The notes beneath the pieces are model-generated. The model had not been told where the DNA came from and ran no database searches. It saw nothing but the letters and a program-made list of their open reading frames with translations. From UBA2658 sp964576195 (GTDB taxonomy: Bacteria > Bacillota > Clostridia > Oscillospirales > Oscillospiraceae): 64,000 bases of DNA. Shown piece by piece: positions 51,618-59,370 of this stretch (the first letter of the stretch is position 1; each line of letters starts with the position of its first letter). Both the position numbers and the translations under genes were made by a program. The stretch is taken from the NCBI GenBank assembly GCA_964576195.1, contig CAZNUD010000003.1, forward strand, positions 4,285-68,284, given 5' to 3'.

Positions 51618-51754
51618 ACTTTTGCATATAATCGTGATAGACTTTACAAGATTTAGACCCCTGGCTTAGTTTTGGGATTCAGCCGAAAAACGGCTCCTTT
51701 CAGCCCATTACTCAGCTAAGTGGCCATGAATGAAAAGAAAGGGGATCATTTGCT
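51618..51754 (+). promoter_or_regulatory. rpsO promoter region and structured leader
   Basis: An extended -10-like TGCATATAAT lies at 51623-51632 without a strong -35. Downstream, the leader can fold: CTTAG near 51664 pairs with CTAAG near 51715, enclosing an AGCCG-AAAAA-CGGCT hairpin. S15 mRNAs in Firmicutes often carry an S15-binding leader; this could be one. Assignment is tentative. Confidence 0.4.
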
Positions 51755-52021
51755 ATGATCACAAAAGACCAGAAGACTACAGTTATCGAGAGTAACCGCA
51801 CTCATGAAAGCGATACTGGTTCACCTGAGGTTCAGGTCGCAATCCTCACAGAGCGCATCAATCAGCTCACCGAGCACCTGAAGGTACACAGTAAGGATAA
51901 CCACAGCCGTCTTGGCATGTACAAGATGGTCGGTAAGCGCCGTCGCCTCCTTGACTACCTAAAGGAAAAGGACATCGAGCGTTACAGAGCATGCATCGCA
52001 AAGCTCGGCATCAGAAAGTAA
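51755..52021 (+). CDS. rpsO: 30S ribosomal protein S15
   Basis: 88-residue S15, which binds 16S rRNA at the central domain junction. Standard blocks are visible: HESDTGSPEVQVAILTERIN, HSKDNHSRLGMYKMVGKRRRLLDYL and the C-terminal IAKLGIRK. AAAGGGG precedes the ATG. It is followed by pnp, a near-universal pair in bacteria, though a hairpin at 52034 separates them. Confidence 0.98.
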   Translation: MITKDQKTTVIESNRTHESDTGSPEVQVAILTERINQLTEHLKVHSKDNHSRLGMYKMVGKRRRLLDYLKEKDIERYRACIAKLGIRK

Positions 52022-52033
52022 TTAACAATATTC

Positions 52034-52064
52034 GGGGCTGTTTCGCGCTTGTCGAAGCAGCCCC
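52034..52064 (+). terminator. Hairpin after rpsO
   Basis: GGGGCTGTTTCG/CGAAGCAGCCCC stem with one bulge; poor T-tract, so possibly a partial terminator or processing site between rpsO and pnp. Confidence 0.6.
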
Positions 52065-52152
52065 ATTGTGTGATTAATAAGGTTTTTTGTTTGATATTAT
52101 CAGGCCTTTGGCCTATAATATATGTTGAAGCATTTTACAGCGGAGAAAATCA

Positions 52153-52230
52153 GCGGAGCCAAGCCCTTTAGCAGTTGAAAATGCACTCATGCGTGAGTCC
52201 GTTTTCAAGTGCTAAAAGGAGATGCTCCGC
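52153..52230 (+). promoter_or_regulatory. Long stem-loop in the pnp 5' leader
   Basis: Nested pairings GCGGAGC/GCTCCGC, CCTTTAGCA/TGCTAAAAGG, TTGAAAA/TTTTCAA and ACTCA/TGAGT form one extended, nearly continuous hairpin of 78 nt ending about 30 nt before the ATG. In E. coli a long leader hairpin cut by RNase III mediates pnp autoregulation; an analogous role is a reasonable inference here. Confidence 0.65.
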
Positions 52231-52261
52231 AAAAAGGGTATTACCCGGAAGGAGCTTACTA

Positions 52262-54394
52262 ATGATAGTAAAAAAGAAAGAATTCAACAACATCCACCGC
52301 TACGAAACCACACTGGCAGGCCGCCCTCTTGTTTTTGAAACCGGCAAGCTTTGCGAGCTGGCAAACGCCTCTGTTACGGCAAAGTACGGCGAAACCACGG
52401 TTTTAGTCAATGTCACCGCCTCAGCACGCCCCCGTGACGGCATTGACTTTTTCCCTCTTGCAGTTGACTTTGAGGAAAAACTTTACGCCGTGGGCCGCAT
52501 CCCCGGCAGCTTCATGCGCCGAGAATCCAGACCCAGCCTTCAGGCAGTTCTGGCCTCACGAATGATTGACCGGCCTATGCGCCCGCTGTTCCCCTCCGAC
52601 CTGCGAAACGACGTTGTAATTTCTTGCACCGTCCTGTCTGTTGACAGGGACTGTTCCCCCGAGATTACCGCCCTTATTGGCGCAGGCGCCGCTATCGCCA
52701 TTTCCGACGTTCCCTTTAACGGTCCCATATCCGGTATTGCTTTGGGTTGGGATGGGGAAAACTACCTCTTTAACCCCACCAAGGCCGAGCGGGATCGCAG
52801 CAAGATGAACGTTACCGTTACAGCCACCCATCAGAAGGTTGTTATGATAGAAGCCGGCGGTGACCAGATCCCCGACGATGTTATGTATGAGGGTATTGTT
52901 GCCGCCCATAAGGAGCTTCAAGTTGTCCTCGACCTGATAGACACCATGGTAAAGGAAGTCGGCAAGGAAAAGTTCAGCTATGAGCATGCTGCTTTTGACG
53001 AAGACCTGTTCAAGACCCTTTGTGACAATGAAATGACCGGCATGGAATACTGCATGGATACCGATGACAAAAACATTCGTGAGTCAAGGGTTAACGAGTG
53101 GTGGGACAAATGCCTTGAGAAATATCTTGAGCAGTTCCCCGAAATGCAGAGCTATTATGACGAAATCATATACAGAATTCAGAAAATTGTTGTTAAACGC
53201 TGGCTATTGGAAGGCAAGCGTGTTGACGGACGCGGTATGAACGAAGTTCGTCCTCTGGCTGCCGAAGTGGGCCTGATCCCCAGAGTACACGGCTCTGGCC
53301 TCTTTACCCGCGGGCAGACCCAGGTGCTCACTGTTACCACCTTAAACACCCTTTCCGCCGCTCAGAAGCTGGACACCATCTGGGAAGAAGAAGAAAAGCG
53401 CTTCATGCACCACTACAACTTCCCCGGCTACTCCGTTGGCGAGGCAAAGGCAAGCCGCTCCACTAACCGCCGTGAGTTCGGTCACGGTGCGCTGGCTGAA
53501 AAGGCTCTTGAGCCTGTTATCCCCTCTGTGGATGATTTCCCCTATACCATCCGCCTTGTTTCCGAGGTCCTAAGCTCCAACGGCTCCACCTCTCAGGGGT
53601 CCGTCTGCGGCAGCACTTTGGCGCTGATGGATGCTGGCGTTCCCATTAAGGCTCCCGTTGCGGGCATTTCCTGCGGTCTTATCCAGGACGACAATGGCGG
53701 CTTCACTACCTTTATCGACATTCAGGGCGTTGAGGATTTCCACGGCGAAATGGACTTTAAGGTTGCAGGCACCAAGAACGGTATTACTGCCATTCAGATG
53801 GACCTTAAAAATGACGGACTTACTCACGAGATCATTAAGAACGCCCTTGAAATAACCAGGGAAGCGCGTTGCCAGATTTTGGATGAAATCATGCTGCCTT
53901 GCATTTCCGAGCCTCGGCCGGAGCTGGCGAAAACCGCTCCCAAGATGGTCACCATGCACATTCACCCCGACAAGATACGTGAGGTCATTGGCTCCGGCGG
54001 TAAGGTTATCCAGAAGATCTGTGCAGACACCGGCGCAAAGATTGACATTGAAGACGACGGTTCCATCTATATCGCCTCCGAGGACATCGAAGCCTGCCGC
54101 AAGGCCAAGGAGATCATTGATGCCATCGTGTTTGTTCCCGAGATTGGCAAGCTTTATTACGGCAAGTGCGTGCGGATAATCCCTATCGGCGCATTTGTTG
54201 AGCTGGCTCCCGGAAAGGACGGCATGTGCCACATTAAGGACCTTGAGTTTAAGCGCACCGAGAAGGTTGAGGACGTTTTAAACGTCGGAGACATGACATG
54301 GGTTAAGGTTATGGAAATTGACGACCGTGGCCGAGTTAATCTTTCCCGTAAGGAAGCCATCAAGGAACGGGAAGCAATGGGCATGATTGATTAA
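52262..54394 (+). CDS. pnp: Polyribonucleotide nucleotidyltransferase
   Basis: 710-residue PNPase, a trimeric 3'-5' phosphorolytic exoribonuclease. Two RNase PH-like halves are present (FETGKLCELANASV near residue 20; VDGRGMNEVRPL near 322), with catalytic aspartates in the second half (TTFIDIQGVEDFHGEMDFKVAGT). KH domain (MHIHPDKIREVIGSGGKVIQ, ~565-620) and S1 domain (VGDMTWVKVMEIDDRGRVNLSR) end it. ATG 52262 follows GGAAGGAG; a longer in-frame ORF from 52175 overlaps the leader hairpin and is not coding. Confidence 0.98.
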   Translation: MIVKKKEFNNIHRYETTLAGRPLVFETGKLCELANASVTAKYGETTVLVNVTASARPRDGIDFFPLAVDFEEKLYAVGRIPGSFMRRESRPSLQAVLASRMIDRPMRPLFPSDLRNDVVISCTVLSVDRDCSPEITALIGAGAAIAISDVPFNGPISGIALGWDGENYLFNPTKAERDRSKMNVTVTATHQKVVMIEAGGDQIPDDVMYEGIVAAHKELQVVLDLIDTMVKEVGKEKFSYEHAAFDEDLFKTLCDNEMTGMEYCMDTDDKNIRESRVNEWWDKCLEKYLEQFPEMQSYYDEIIYRIQKIVVKRWLLEGKRVDGRGMNEVRPLAAEVGLIPRVHGSGLFTRGQTQVLTVTTLNTLSAAQKLDTIWEEEEKRFMHHYNFPGYSVGEAKASRSTNRREFGHGALAEKALEPVIPSVDDFPYTIRLVSEVLSSNGSTSQGSVCGSTLALMDAGVPIKAPVAGISCGLIQDDNGGFTTFIDIQGVEDFHGEMDFKVAGTKNGITAIQMDLKNDGLTHEIIKNALEITREARCQILDEIMLPCISEPRPELAKTAPKMVTMHIHPDKIREVIGSGGKVIQKICADTGAKIDIEDDGSIYIASEDIEACRKAKEIIDAIVFVPEIGKLYYGKCVRIIPIGAFVELAPGKDGMCHIKDLEFKRTEKVEDVLNVGDMTWVKVMEIDDRGRVNLSRKEAIKEREAMGMID

Positions 54395-54408
54395 AATATA
54401 AGCTCATA

Positions 54409-54437
54409 TCGGGGCGGGGAAAACCCCGCCCCGATTT
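54409..54437 (+). terminator. Terminator after pnp
   Basis: A perfect 11-bp TCGGGGCGGGG/CCCCGCCCCGA stem with an AAAA loop, then TTTTC. Confidence 0.92.
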
Positions 54438-54458
54438 TCTTTGAAAGGTAGACCCGCT

Positions 54459-55706
54459 ATGCATGAAACAATTAAGCTAAATAACGGTGTTCAAATTATC
54501 TATGAGAAGATGCCATATGTACGCTCGGCGGCATTCGGCATTTTTGTATGCACAGGTTCACGCTTTGAACCTGCTTCAGAGAATGGCAGCGCACACTTTA
54601 TTGAGCACATGCTTTTTAAACAGACCTCTCGGCACTCCACTCAGGAACTGGCCTTTATTATGGACGCCATAGGTGGTCAGATTAACGCCTATACCACCCG
54701 GGAGCAGACCTGCTTTTATGGCAGAGTGCTGGATACCCATTTAACCACCGCCATTGACTTGCTTGCGGAAATGTTCTTTTGTTGCGCCTTTGATGAGGAA
54801 GAGCTAAAAAGTGAGCGAGGAGTAATTCTGGAAGAAATAGGCATGTATGAGGATACTCCCGACGATGTCTGCTATGAAAAGCTTATGGGCGGCTGCTATA
54901 GAAGTGCATTAGGCCGTCCGGTGCTGGGTAAGGCTAAAACCCTTAACAGTATGACAGGCTCGAGCCTGAAGGCCTATAAGGAAAGCCATTACACAGCAGG
55001 AAACATAATCATTTCTTTGGCGGGCAATTTTGACGACAGCCATTTGCGCCACATTGAGAAACTTTTCGGGGGAACGGAAAAATCCCCCCGCTCCAAAGCG
55101 AGAGCCGCAAACTACAGCCCTCATATTTCCGTACGAAAAAAGCGCATTGAGCAAAACCAGTTTTGTTTGGCCTTTCCTTCTCTTGGCTCCAATTCTGAGG
55201 AGCGATTTGGTATGAATTTGCTCTCCACCATTTTGGGTGGCGGCGTTTCCTCCAGGCTCTTTCAGAACATTCGGGAAAAACACGGTCTATGCTACACGAT
55301 TTATTCCTTTAGGTCTACATTCAGCGATGGTGGCCTTTTGAGCATCGCAACAGGCGTAAGCAAGGATACTGAGATCAAAACTCTCTCCCTTATACGGGAT
55401 GAGCTTAGAAAATTCTCAGACGGGGGTGTTACCGCCGAGGAACTTGACAGGGCCAGAGAGCAAGCTAAATCATCCCTTGTAATGGGACTGGAATCTGCCT
55501 CCTCAAGGATGCTTCAAATGGGAAATTCCCTTGTTGCCATTGGGAAGTGCCTTTCCACTGACGAGATCATAGAGCGATACGATGCTGTTAGCTGCGAGGG
55601 AATCCTCAGTTTGGCCCAAAGAATAACCGATTTTTCAAAGCTGTCCCTCTCAGCTCTTGGTAAGGTTGAGAGCTCAGAAGAATATTTAAAGGCTTTGGAA
55701 GGCTAA
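54459..55706 (+). CDS. M16 family zinc metalloprotease (PqqL/YmxG-like)
   Basis: 415-residue insulinase-type protease. The inverted zinc motif HFIEHMLFK (HxxEH) is at residues ~43-47, and the distal glutamate is in SERGVILEEIGMYEDTPDD. The C-terminal inactive half carries GGGVSSRLFQNIREKHGLCY. No signal peptide. It usually follows pnp in Firmicutes (ymxG position); substrates are unknown. The ATG sits after GAAAGG. Confidence 0.92.
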   Translation: MHETIKLNNGVQIIYEKMPYVRSAAFGIFVCTGSRFEPASENGSAHFIEHMLFKQTSRHSTQELAFIMDAIGGQINAYTTREQTCFYGRVLDTHLTTAIDLLAEMFFCCAFDEEELKSERGVILEEIGMYEDTPDDVCYEKLMGGCYRSALGRPVLGKAKTLNSMTGSSLKAYKESHYTAGNIIISLAGNFDDSHLRHIEKLFGGTEKSPRSKARAANYSPHISVRKKRIEQNQFCLAFPSLGSNSEERFGMNLLSTILGGGVSSRLFQNIREKHGLCYTIYSFRSTFSDGGLLSIATGVSKDTEIKTLSLIRDELRKFSDGGVTAEELDRAREQAKSSLVMGLESASSRMLQMGNSLVAIGKCLSTDEIIERYDAVSCEGILSLAQRITDFSKLSLSALGKVESSEEYLKALEG

Positions 55707-55716
55707 ATGAACATAC

Positions 55717-55748
55717 AAAAAGGCTTCACCAATTGGTGAAGCCTTTTT
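55717..55748. terminator. Bidirectional terminator after the M16 protease gene
   Basis: A 32-bp perfect palindrome: A5, GGCTTCACC, AATT, GGTGAAGCC, T5. It lies between convergent genes. Confidence 0.9.
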
Positions 55749-55749
55749 A

Positions 55750-56763
55750 CTAAACCGGGTTTGCAAGCTGATGAAAATAATCGATGCGAGTCTGCCACAG
55801 GGCGGGGTCTGCCTTTTGGGATGGCGGAAGGTCAAGTTTTTCTTTCATCACCTCTCCCAGATAGGAAGAGAATTTCTCGGCACCGTAACAGTTGAAGTGA
55901 AGCAGGTCGTAGTAATCGGTTTCCGGGCTAAGCTCCGGAAGCTTCTCATCGTAATTAAAATCAATAAACACCGCGCCGTCAATAGCGGAAGCGTCGCCCT
56001 CCAGCATATCCCGATGCTCCGGAGAAAGGGGCCAGCAGGTGGGGGCAATATAGAATACCGGTATTATATCCCGCTCTACACAAAATGAGGCTATTTTCCT
56101 AAGATACTCAATGTTTCTCTTGTAGTTTTCGGCATCGTATTTTTCACCTCGGGGCTGGGCAGCGGTGATAGGTGTGGCAGTGTTAAGAAAGGTGTATCCT
56201 GCCAAAGTGTCCGCAGTGTATCCGTTAATGGCAATTTCAAAATCCTCATGGGTAAGCTGATCCCATCGGCTGTGATAGTTGTAGGGTGGAAATAAAAGTC
56301 CCGCCCACTGGGAACGTTCTGAGGCATAAAAAGTTGCGGCAAGACGGTTTACACCGGTAGGCATATACCCCACATTTACCTTGGTATAGCTTTGGTAGCG
56401 TTCAAAAAACGCCCCTGTTACCTCCACAAAAACGGCCTTGGGAGTCTGAGTCTTTATGCTCTCCTTCAGGTAATAGTAACTGATAGGGAGAGTTTGTTCC
56501 GGGCCCGCCATAAGGTATGAGCTTATGCCGCTGCTCTCCCAAATAGCGGCGGGAACAACGTCACAGTAGGTTATGGAGCTGCCAAAGAACAACACGTCTA
56601 TGGTGTTTTTTTCTTCCTTCAGATAGGGCCCCCAAGTGGAGCCGTAATCGCTACGCTTAGGGATGAGCACAGGATTAATAAGCATAACGAAAAGGGCAAC
56701 TGCTAAAAGCACGGATAGTGCTACCAGTAGCTCTTTATTTTGTTTTATTTTATTCTCCGTCAA
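55750..56763 (-). CDS. SGNH/AlgX-like protein, partner of the MBOAT acyltransferase
   Basis: 337-residue protein with one N-terminal membrane anchor (ELLVALSVLLAVALFVMLINP) and an extracytoplasmic domain of SGNH-like type. The nucleophile block is LFFGSSITYCDV, with conserved-looking VEVTGAF and a C-terminal LHFNCYGAEKFSSYLG that can supply the catalytic His. It lies 12 bp after the MBOAT gene. Such pairs move acyl groups across the membrane and onto polysaccharide or wall polymer (as in AlgI/AlgX-AlgJ or DltB/DltD). The exact family was assigned from motifs, not alignment. Confidence 0.75.
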   Translation of the reverse strand: MTENKIKQNKELLVALSVLLAVALFVMLINPVLIPKRSDYGSTWGPYLKEEKNTIDVLFFGSSITYCDVVPAAIWESSGISSYLMAGPEQTLPISYYYLKESIKTQTPKAVFVEVTGAFFERYQSYTKVNVGYMPTGVNRLAATFYASERSQWAGLLFPPYNYHSRWDQLTHEDFEIAINGYTADTLAGYTFLNTATPITAAQPRGEKYDAENYKRNIEYLRKIASFCVERDIIPVFYIAPTCWPLSPEHRDMLEGDASAIDGAVFIDFNYDEKLPELSPETDYYDLLHFNCYGAEKFSSYLGEVMKEKLDLPPSQKADPALWQTRIDYFHQLANPV

Positions 56764-56775
56764 GGCTAGCCTCCG

Positions 56776-58227
56776 CTAAAATTTAAAGTACACAAATTCC
56801 ATGGGATCAAACCCCGCGCCATAATGTCCGAAAAGAATTATGGCACAAATCAGACCAATATACACCAGTGCCCTGGGGGCGTTGCTTTGACTAATACGCT
56901 CCAAAAGTGACAGGCGCTCTTTCAAAAAATCTGTTACAAAAAGCAGCAATATAGCAACAAATAGGACAGCTAGCTGCCATATAGAAAGGCCAAGAGCTGT
57001 GATGGAGGCGTAATTGAAAGGCTGGGTAAGGGTTTTTCCAAGAATATAGAAAGCGTCGCTAATAGAATTGGCCCGGAAAAATATCCATGCCGCCGTTACC
57101 ATGGCAAAGCTAAGAATAATCCTGAAAAGATGCAGCGGCCTGCTGTCCTCGGAAATGTGCAGAGCTTGGCGCAGTCTGTCCCGATAGGGCTTTAGAATTT
57201 TGCCGGATACCTGAAGCAGACCATGGAGCAAGCCCCATGCCACAAAGGTAAGAGCCGCTCCGTGCCAAAGACCGCTAACCAAAAAAACAATAATTATATT
57301 TAGGTAGCCCCTCCACTTGCCCTTGCGGTTTCCACCCAGGGGAAAGTAAAGATAGTCCCTGAACCAAGTGGAAAGGGAGATGTGCCAGCGCCTCCAGAAG
57401 TCCTGCACAGAAACAGCAAAATAAGGGCAGTCAAAGTTCTGCGGCAGCTTAAAGCACATGACCCGCGCCGAGCCTATTGCCATGTCTGAATAAGCGGAAA
57501 AGTCGCAGTATATCTGAATCGAGTAGCAAAGGGCCGCAATAAGTAGCTGAAAACCTGTAAAATCTGACGGTGCGGCGTAAACGGTGTTGACCAACACTGC
57601 CAGCCTATCGGCAATGACCATCTTCTTGAAGGCACCCCATACAAACTGGAGGGAGCCTGTTTTAACATTTAGGTAGCTAAAGGGGTTTTCCGCTTTATAT
57701 TGGGGCAGCATGTCCCCCGCCCGCTGGATGGGACCGGAGACAAGTCCGGGAAAAAAGGAGGCAAACAGCGCGTAGTCTACAAAACTGCACTCCGCCGGGA
57801 TTTTTTCTCTGTAAACGTCCATTAGATAGCCAGTAGTTTGAAACACAAAGAAAGAAATCCCTATAGGGAGGATGAATTTAAGCTCGGGGAGGGCGGCACT
57901 TGCGCCGGTCAAGGCCGCAACTTTACCGGTAAGCTCAGCAAAAAAGCCCAAGTATTTAAACAGGAAGAGCATACCCAGATTAAGGCACAGAGCCAGCTTA
58001 AGCAAGGTTTTGCGCCTTCCGCCCTCTTCTCCCTCAATGAGCCTTGCGGCGAAATATGTAAGCACCACGGAAACAAGCAAGAACGGCAAATGCTCCGTCC
58101 CGTAAAGACTGTAAAAAACCAAGCTGCAAATCAGCAGCAGGGCATTTCTCCCTTTGGGCCGAAGTTTATATCCTATTATCGCGCAAGCTGCCAGAAAGAG
58201 CACAAAGCTCAATGACGTAAAGCTCAT
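56776..58227 (-). CDS. MBOAT family O-acyltransferase (AlgI/DltB-like)
   Basis: 483-residue polytopic enzyme with about 11-12 helices. The MBOAT core is clear: YCDFSAYSDMAIGSARVMCF, QDFWRRWHISLSTWFRDYLYFPLGG, and the catalytic histidine in FLVSGLWHGAALTF near residue 325. It transfers acyl (often acetyl) groups across the membrane. It is paired with the downstream SGNH protein, pointing to O-acetylation of an exported polysaccharide. GCGAGG precedes the ATG. Confidence 0.92.
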   Translation of the reverse strand: MSFTSLSFVLFLAACAIIGYKLRPKGRNALLLICSLVFYSLYGTEHLPFLLVSVVLTYFAARLIEGEEGGRRKTLLKLALCLNLGMLFLFKYLGFFAELTGKVAALTGASAALPELKFILPIGISFFVFQTTGYLMDVYREKIPAECSFVDYALFASFFPGLVSGPIQRAGDMLPQYKAENPFSYLNVKTGSLQFVWGAFKKMVIADRLAVLVNTVYAAPSDFTGFQLLIAALCYSIQIYCDFSAYSDMAIGSARVMCFKLPQNFDCPYFAVSVQDFWRRWHISLSTWFRDYLYFPLGGNRKGKWRGYLNIIIVFLVSGLWHGAALTFVAWGLLHGLLQVSGKILKPYRDRLRQALHISEDSRPLHLFRIILSFAMVTAAWIFFRANSISDAFYILGKTLTQPFNYASITALGLSIWQLAVLFVAILLLFVTDFLKERLSLLERISQSNAPRALVYIGLICAIILFGHYGAGFDPMEFVYFKF

Positions 58228-58270
58228 TTATTTTCCTCGCAAAGGGGCTAAGAATACAAGCACTTTGCTA

Positions 58271-58885
58271 TTAATTGTTGCTTCTAAAATCTACCATAAA
58301 GCAGTTAAAGCGGCGCTCCCGCTCAAGGGTAGTCTGCTCCATGTGCCCGGGGTAAACGTCATAATCCCCCGGCAGGTCGTAAAGCTTCTTTAAAGACTTC
58401 ATAAGCGCGCCGCCGTCGCAGCCGGGTAGGTCTGAGCGCCCGCAGGAGTCACGAAACAGTGTGTCGCCGGAAAACAGCGCGTCACCGCAGATAAGGCATA
58501 CGCCGCCCTCGGAATGTCCCGAAGTCTCAATGACCTTAAATTCCAGATTGCCCATCTTTATAATGTCACCCTCTTTATAGTAGAGCGTTCCCTTCGGCGG
58601 GTTGTAACGAAAGCCAAGCTCTGCAATATTCCTTCGCACGTCAAGCCGGTGCATATAAACCTGCGCACCGGTCTGCTTATGAATTTGGTCCACCGCGCCT
58701 GTGTGGTCAAAGTGGCCGTGGGTCAACAAGATGTGTGTGCATTTAAGCTTGTTAGCTTCAAGGTAGTTCATAACTGTATTAGACTCCCCGCCGGGGTCTA
58801 TGACAGCGCAGCAGAGGCTGCCCTCGTCAGTGACAATGTAGCAGTTGGTCTGAATGTGGCCCAAGGGCAAACATTTAATGTTCAT
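58271..58885 (-). CDS. Metallo-beta-lactamase fold hydrolase (glyoxalase II-like)
   Basis: 204-residue MBL protein. The metal motif is THGHFDHTGAV near residue 54, with further ligands in ETSGHSEGG, SGDTLF and PGHMEQTTL. The small size and GxCGRSDLPG segment match the YcbL/GloB-like group found beside rel-dtd in Clostridia. The substrate (S-acylglutathione or other thioester) is unknown. AAAGGA precedes the ATG; it follows dtd by 31 bp. Confidence 0.9.
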   Translation of the reverse strand: MNIKCLPLGHIQTNCYIVTDEGSLCCAVIDPGGESNTVMNYLEANKLKCTHILLTHGHFDHTGAVDQIHKQTGAQVYMHRLDVRRNIAELGFRYNPPKGTLYYKEGDIIKMGNLEFKVIETSGHSEGGVCLICGDALFSGDTLFRDSCGRSDLPGCDGGALMKSLKKLYDLPGDYDVYPGHMEQTTLERERRFNCFMVDFRSNN

Positions 58886-58916
58886 GTTAATTTCCTTTCC
58901 CTGAGTCGTATTTTTC

Positions 58917-59360
58917 TTAAGGCTCTTCCGTGTCTAAAATCAGCGTTACGGGGCCATCGTTTATTGAATATACCTTCATATCGGCGCCGAAGCGTCCGCA
59001 CTCAACTTTAAAGCCCCGCTCCCTGCACAAGGAGATAACCTTTTCGTAAAGAGGAACGGCAACTTCCGGGCGGGCTGCCTTTGTAAAACCCGGGCGTCGG
59101 GAAGAGCAGTCACCGTATAGGGTGAACTGGGACACGATAAGGAACTCCGCGCCCACCTTGTCGGGGGCCAAATTCATTTTGCGGTTTTCGTCCTCAAAAA
59201 CTCGCAGCCCGCAAATCCTGTCAGCAATTTTCGCTGCCTGGGCTTCCGTATCATCAATGTAGACACCCAGCAGCACCAAAAAGCCCTTCTTTATGCTGGC
59301 TACCACCTCGCCGTTTATGGTGACGGAGGCCTCGTCTACTCTTGTTAATACTGCTCTCAT
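58917..59360 (-). CDS. dtd: D-aminoacyl-tRNA deacylase
   Basis: 147-residue DTD that removes D-amino acids (and glycine) from mischarged tRNA. The first cross-subunit motif, SQFTLYGD, is intact near residue 78. The second, usually NSGPVT or NxGPVT, reads NDGPVT near residue 137, keeping the Gly-Pro pair that enforces chirality. AGAGGAG precedes the ATG. It lies 10 bp after rel, a standard linkage. Confidence 0.96.
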   Translation of the reverse strand: MRAVLTRVDEASVTINGEVVASIKKGFLVLLGVYIDDTEAQAAKIADRICGLRVFEDENRKMNLAPDKVGAEFLIVSQFTLYGDCSSRRPGFTKAARPEVAVPLYEKVISLCRERGFKVECGRFGADMKVYSINDGPVTLILDTEEP

Positions 59361-59370
59361 AGTTTCTCCT

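Noticed and set aside
53570..54232. A 220-codon minus-strand frame inside pnp
   Set aside because: Shadow of the highly biased pnp coding sequence; no start signals or family resemblance.
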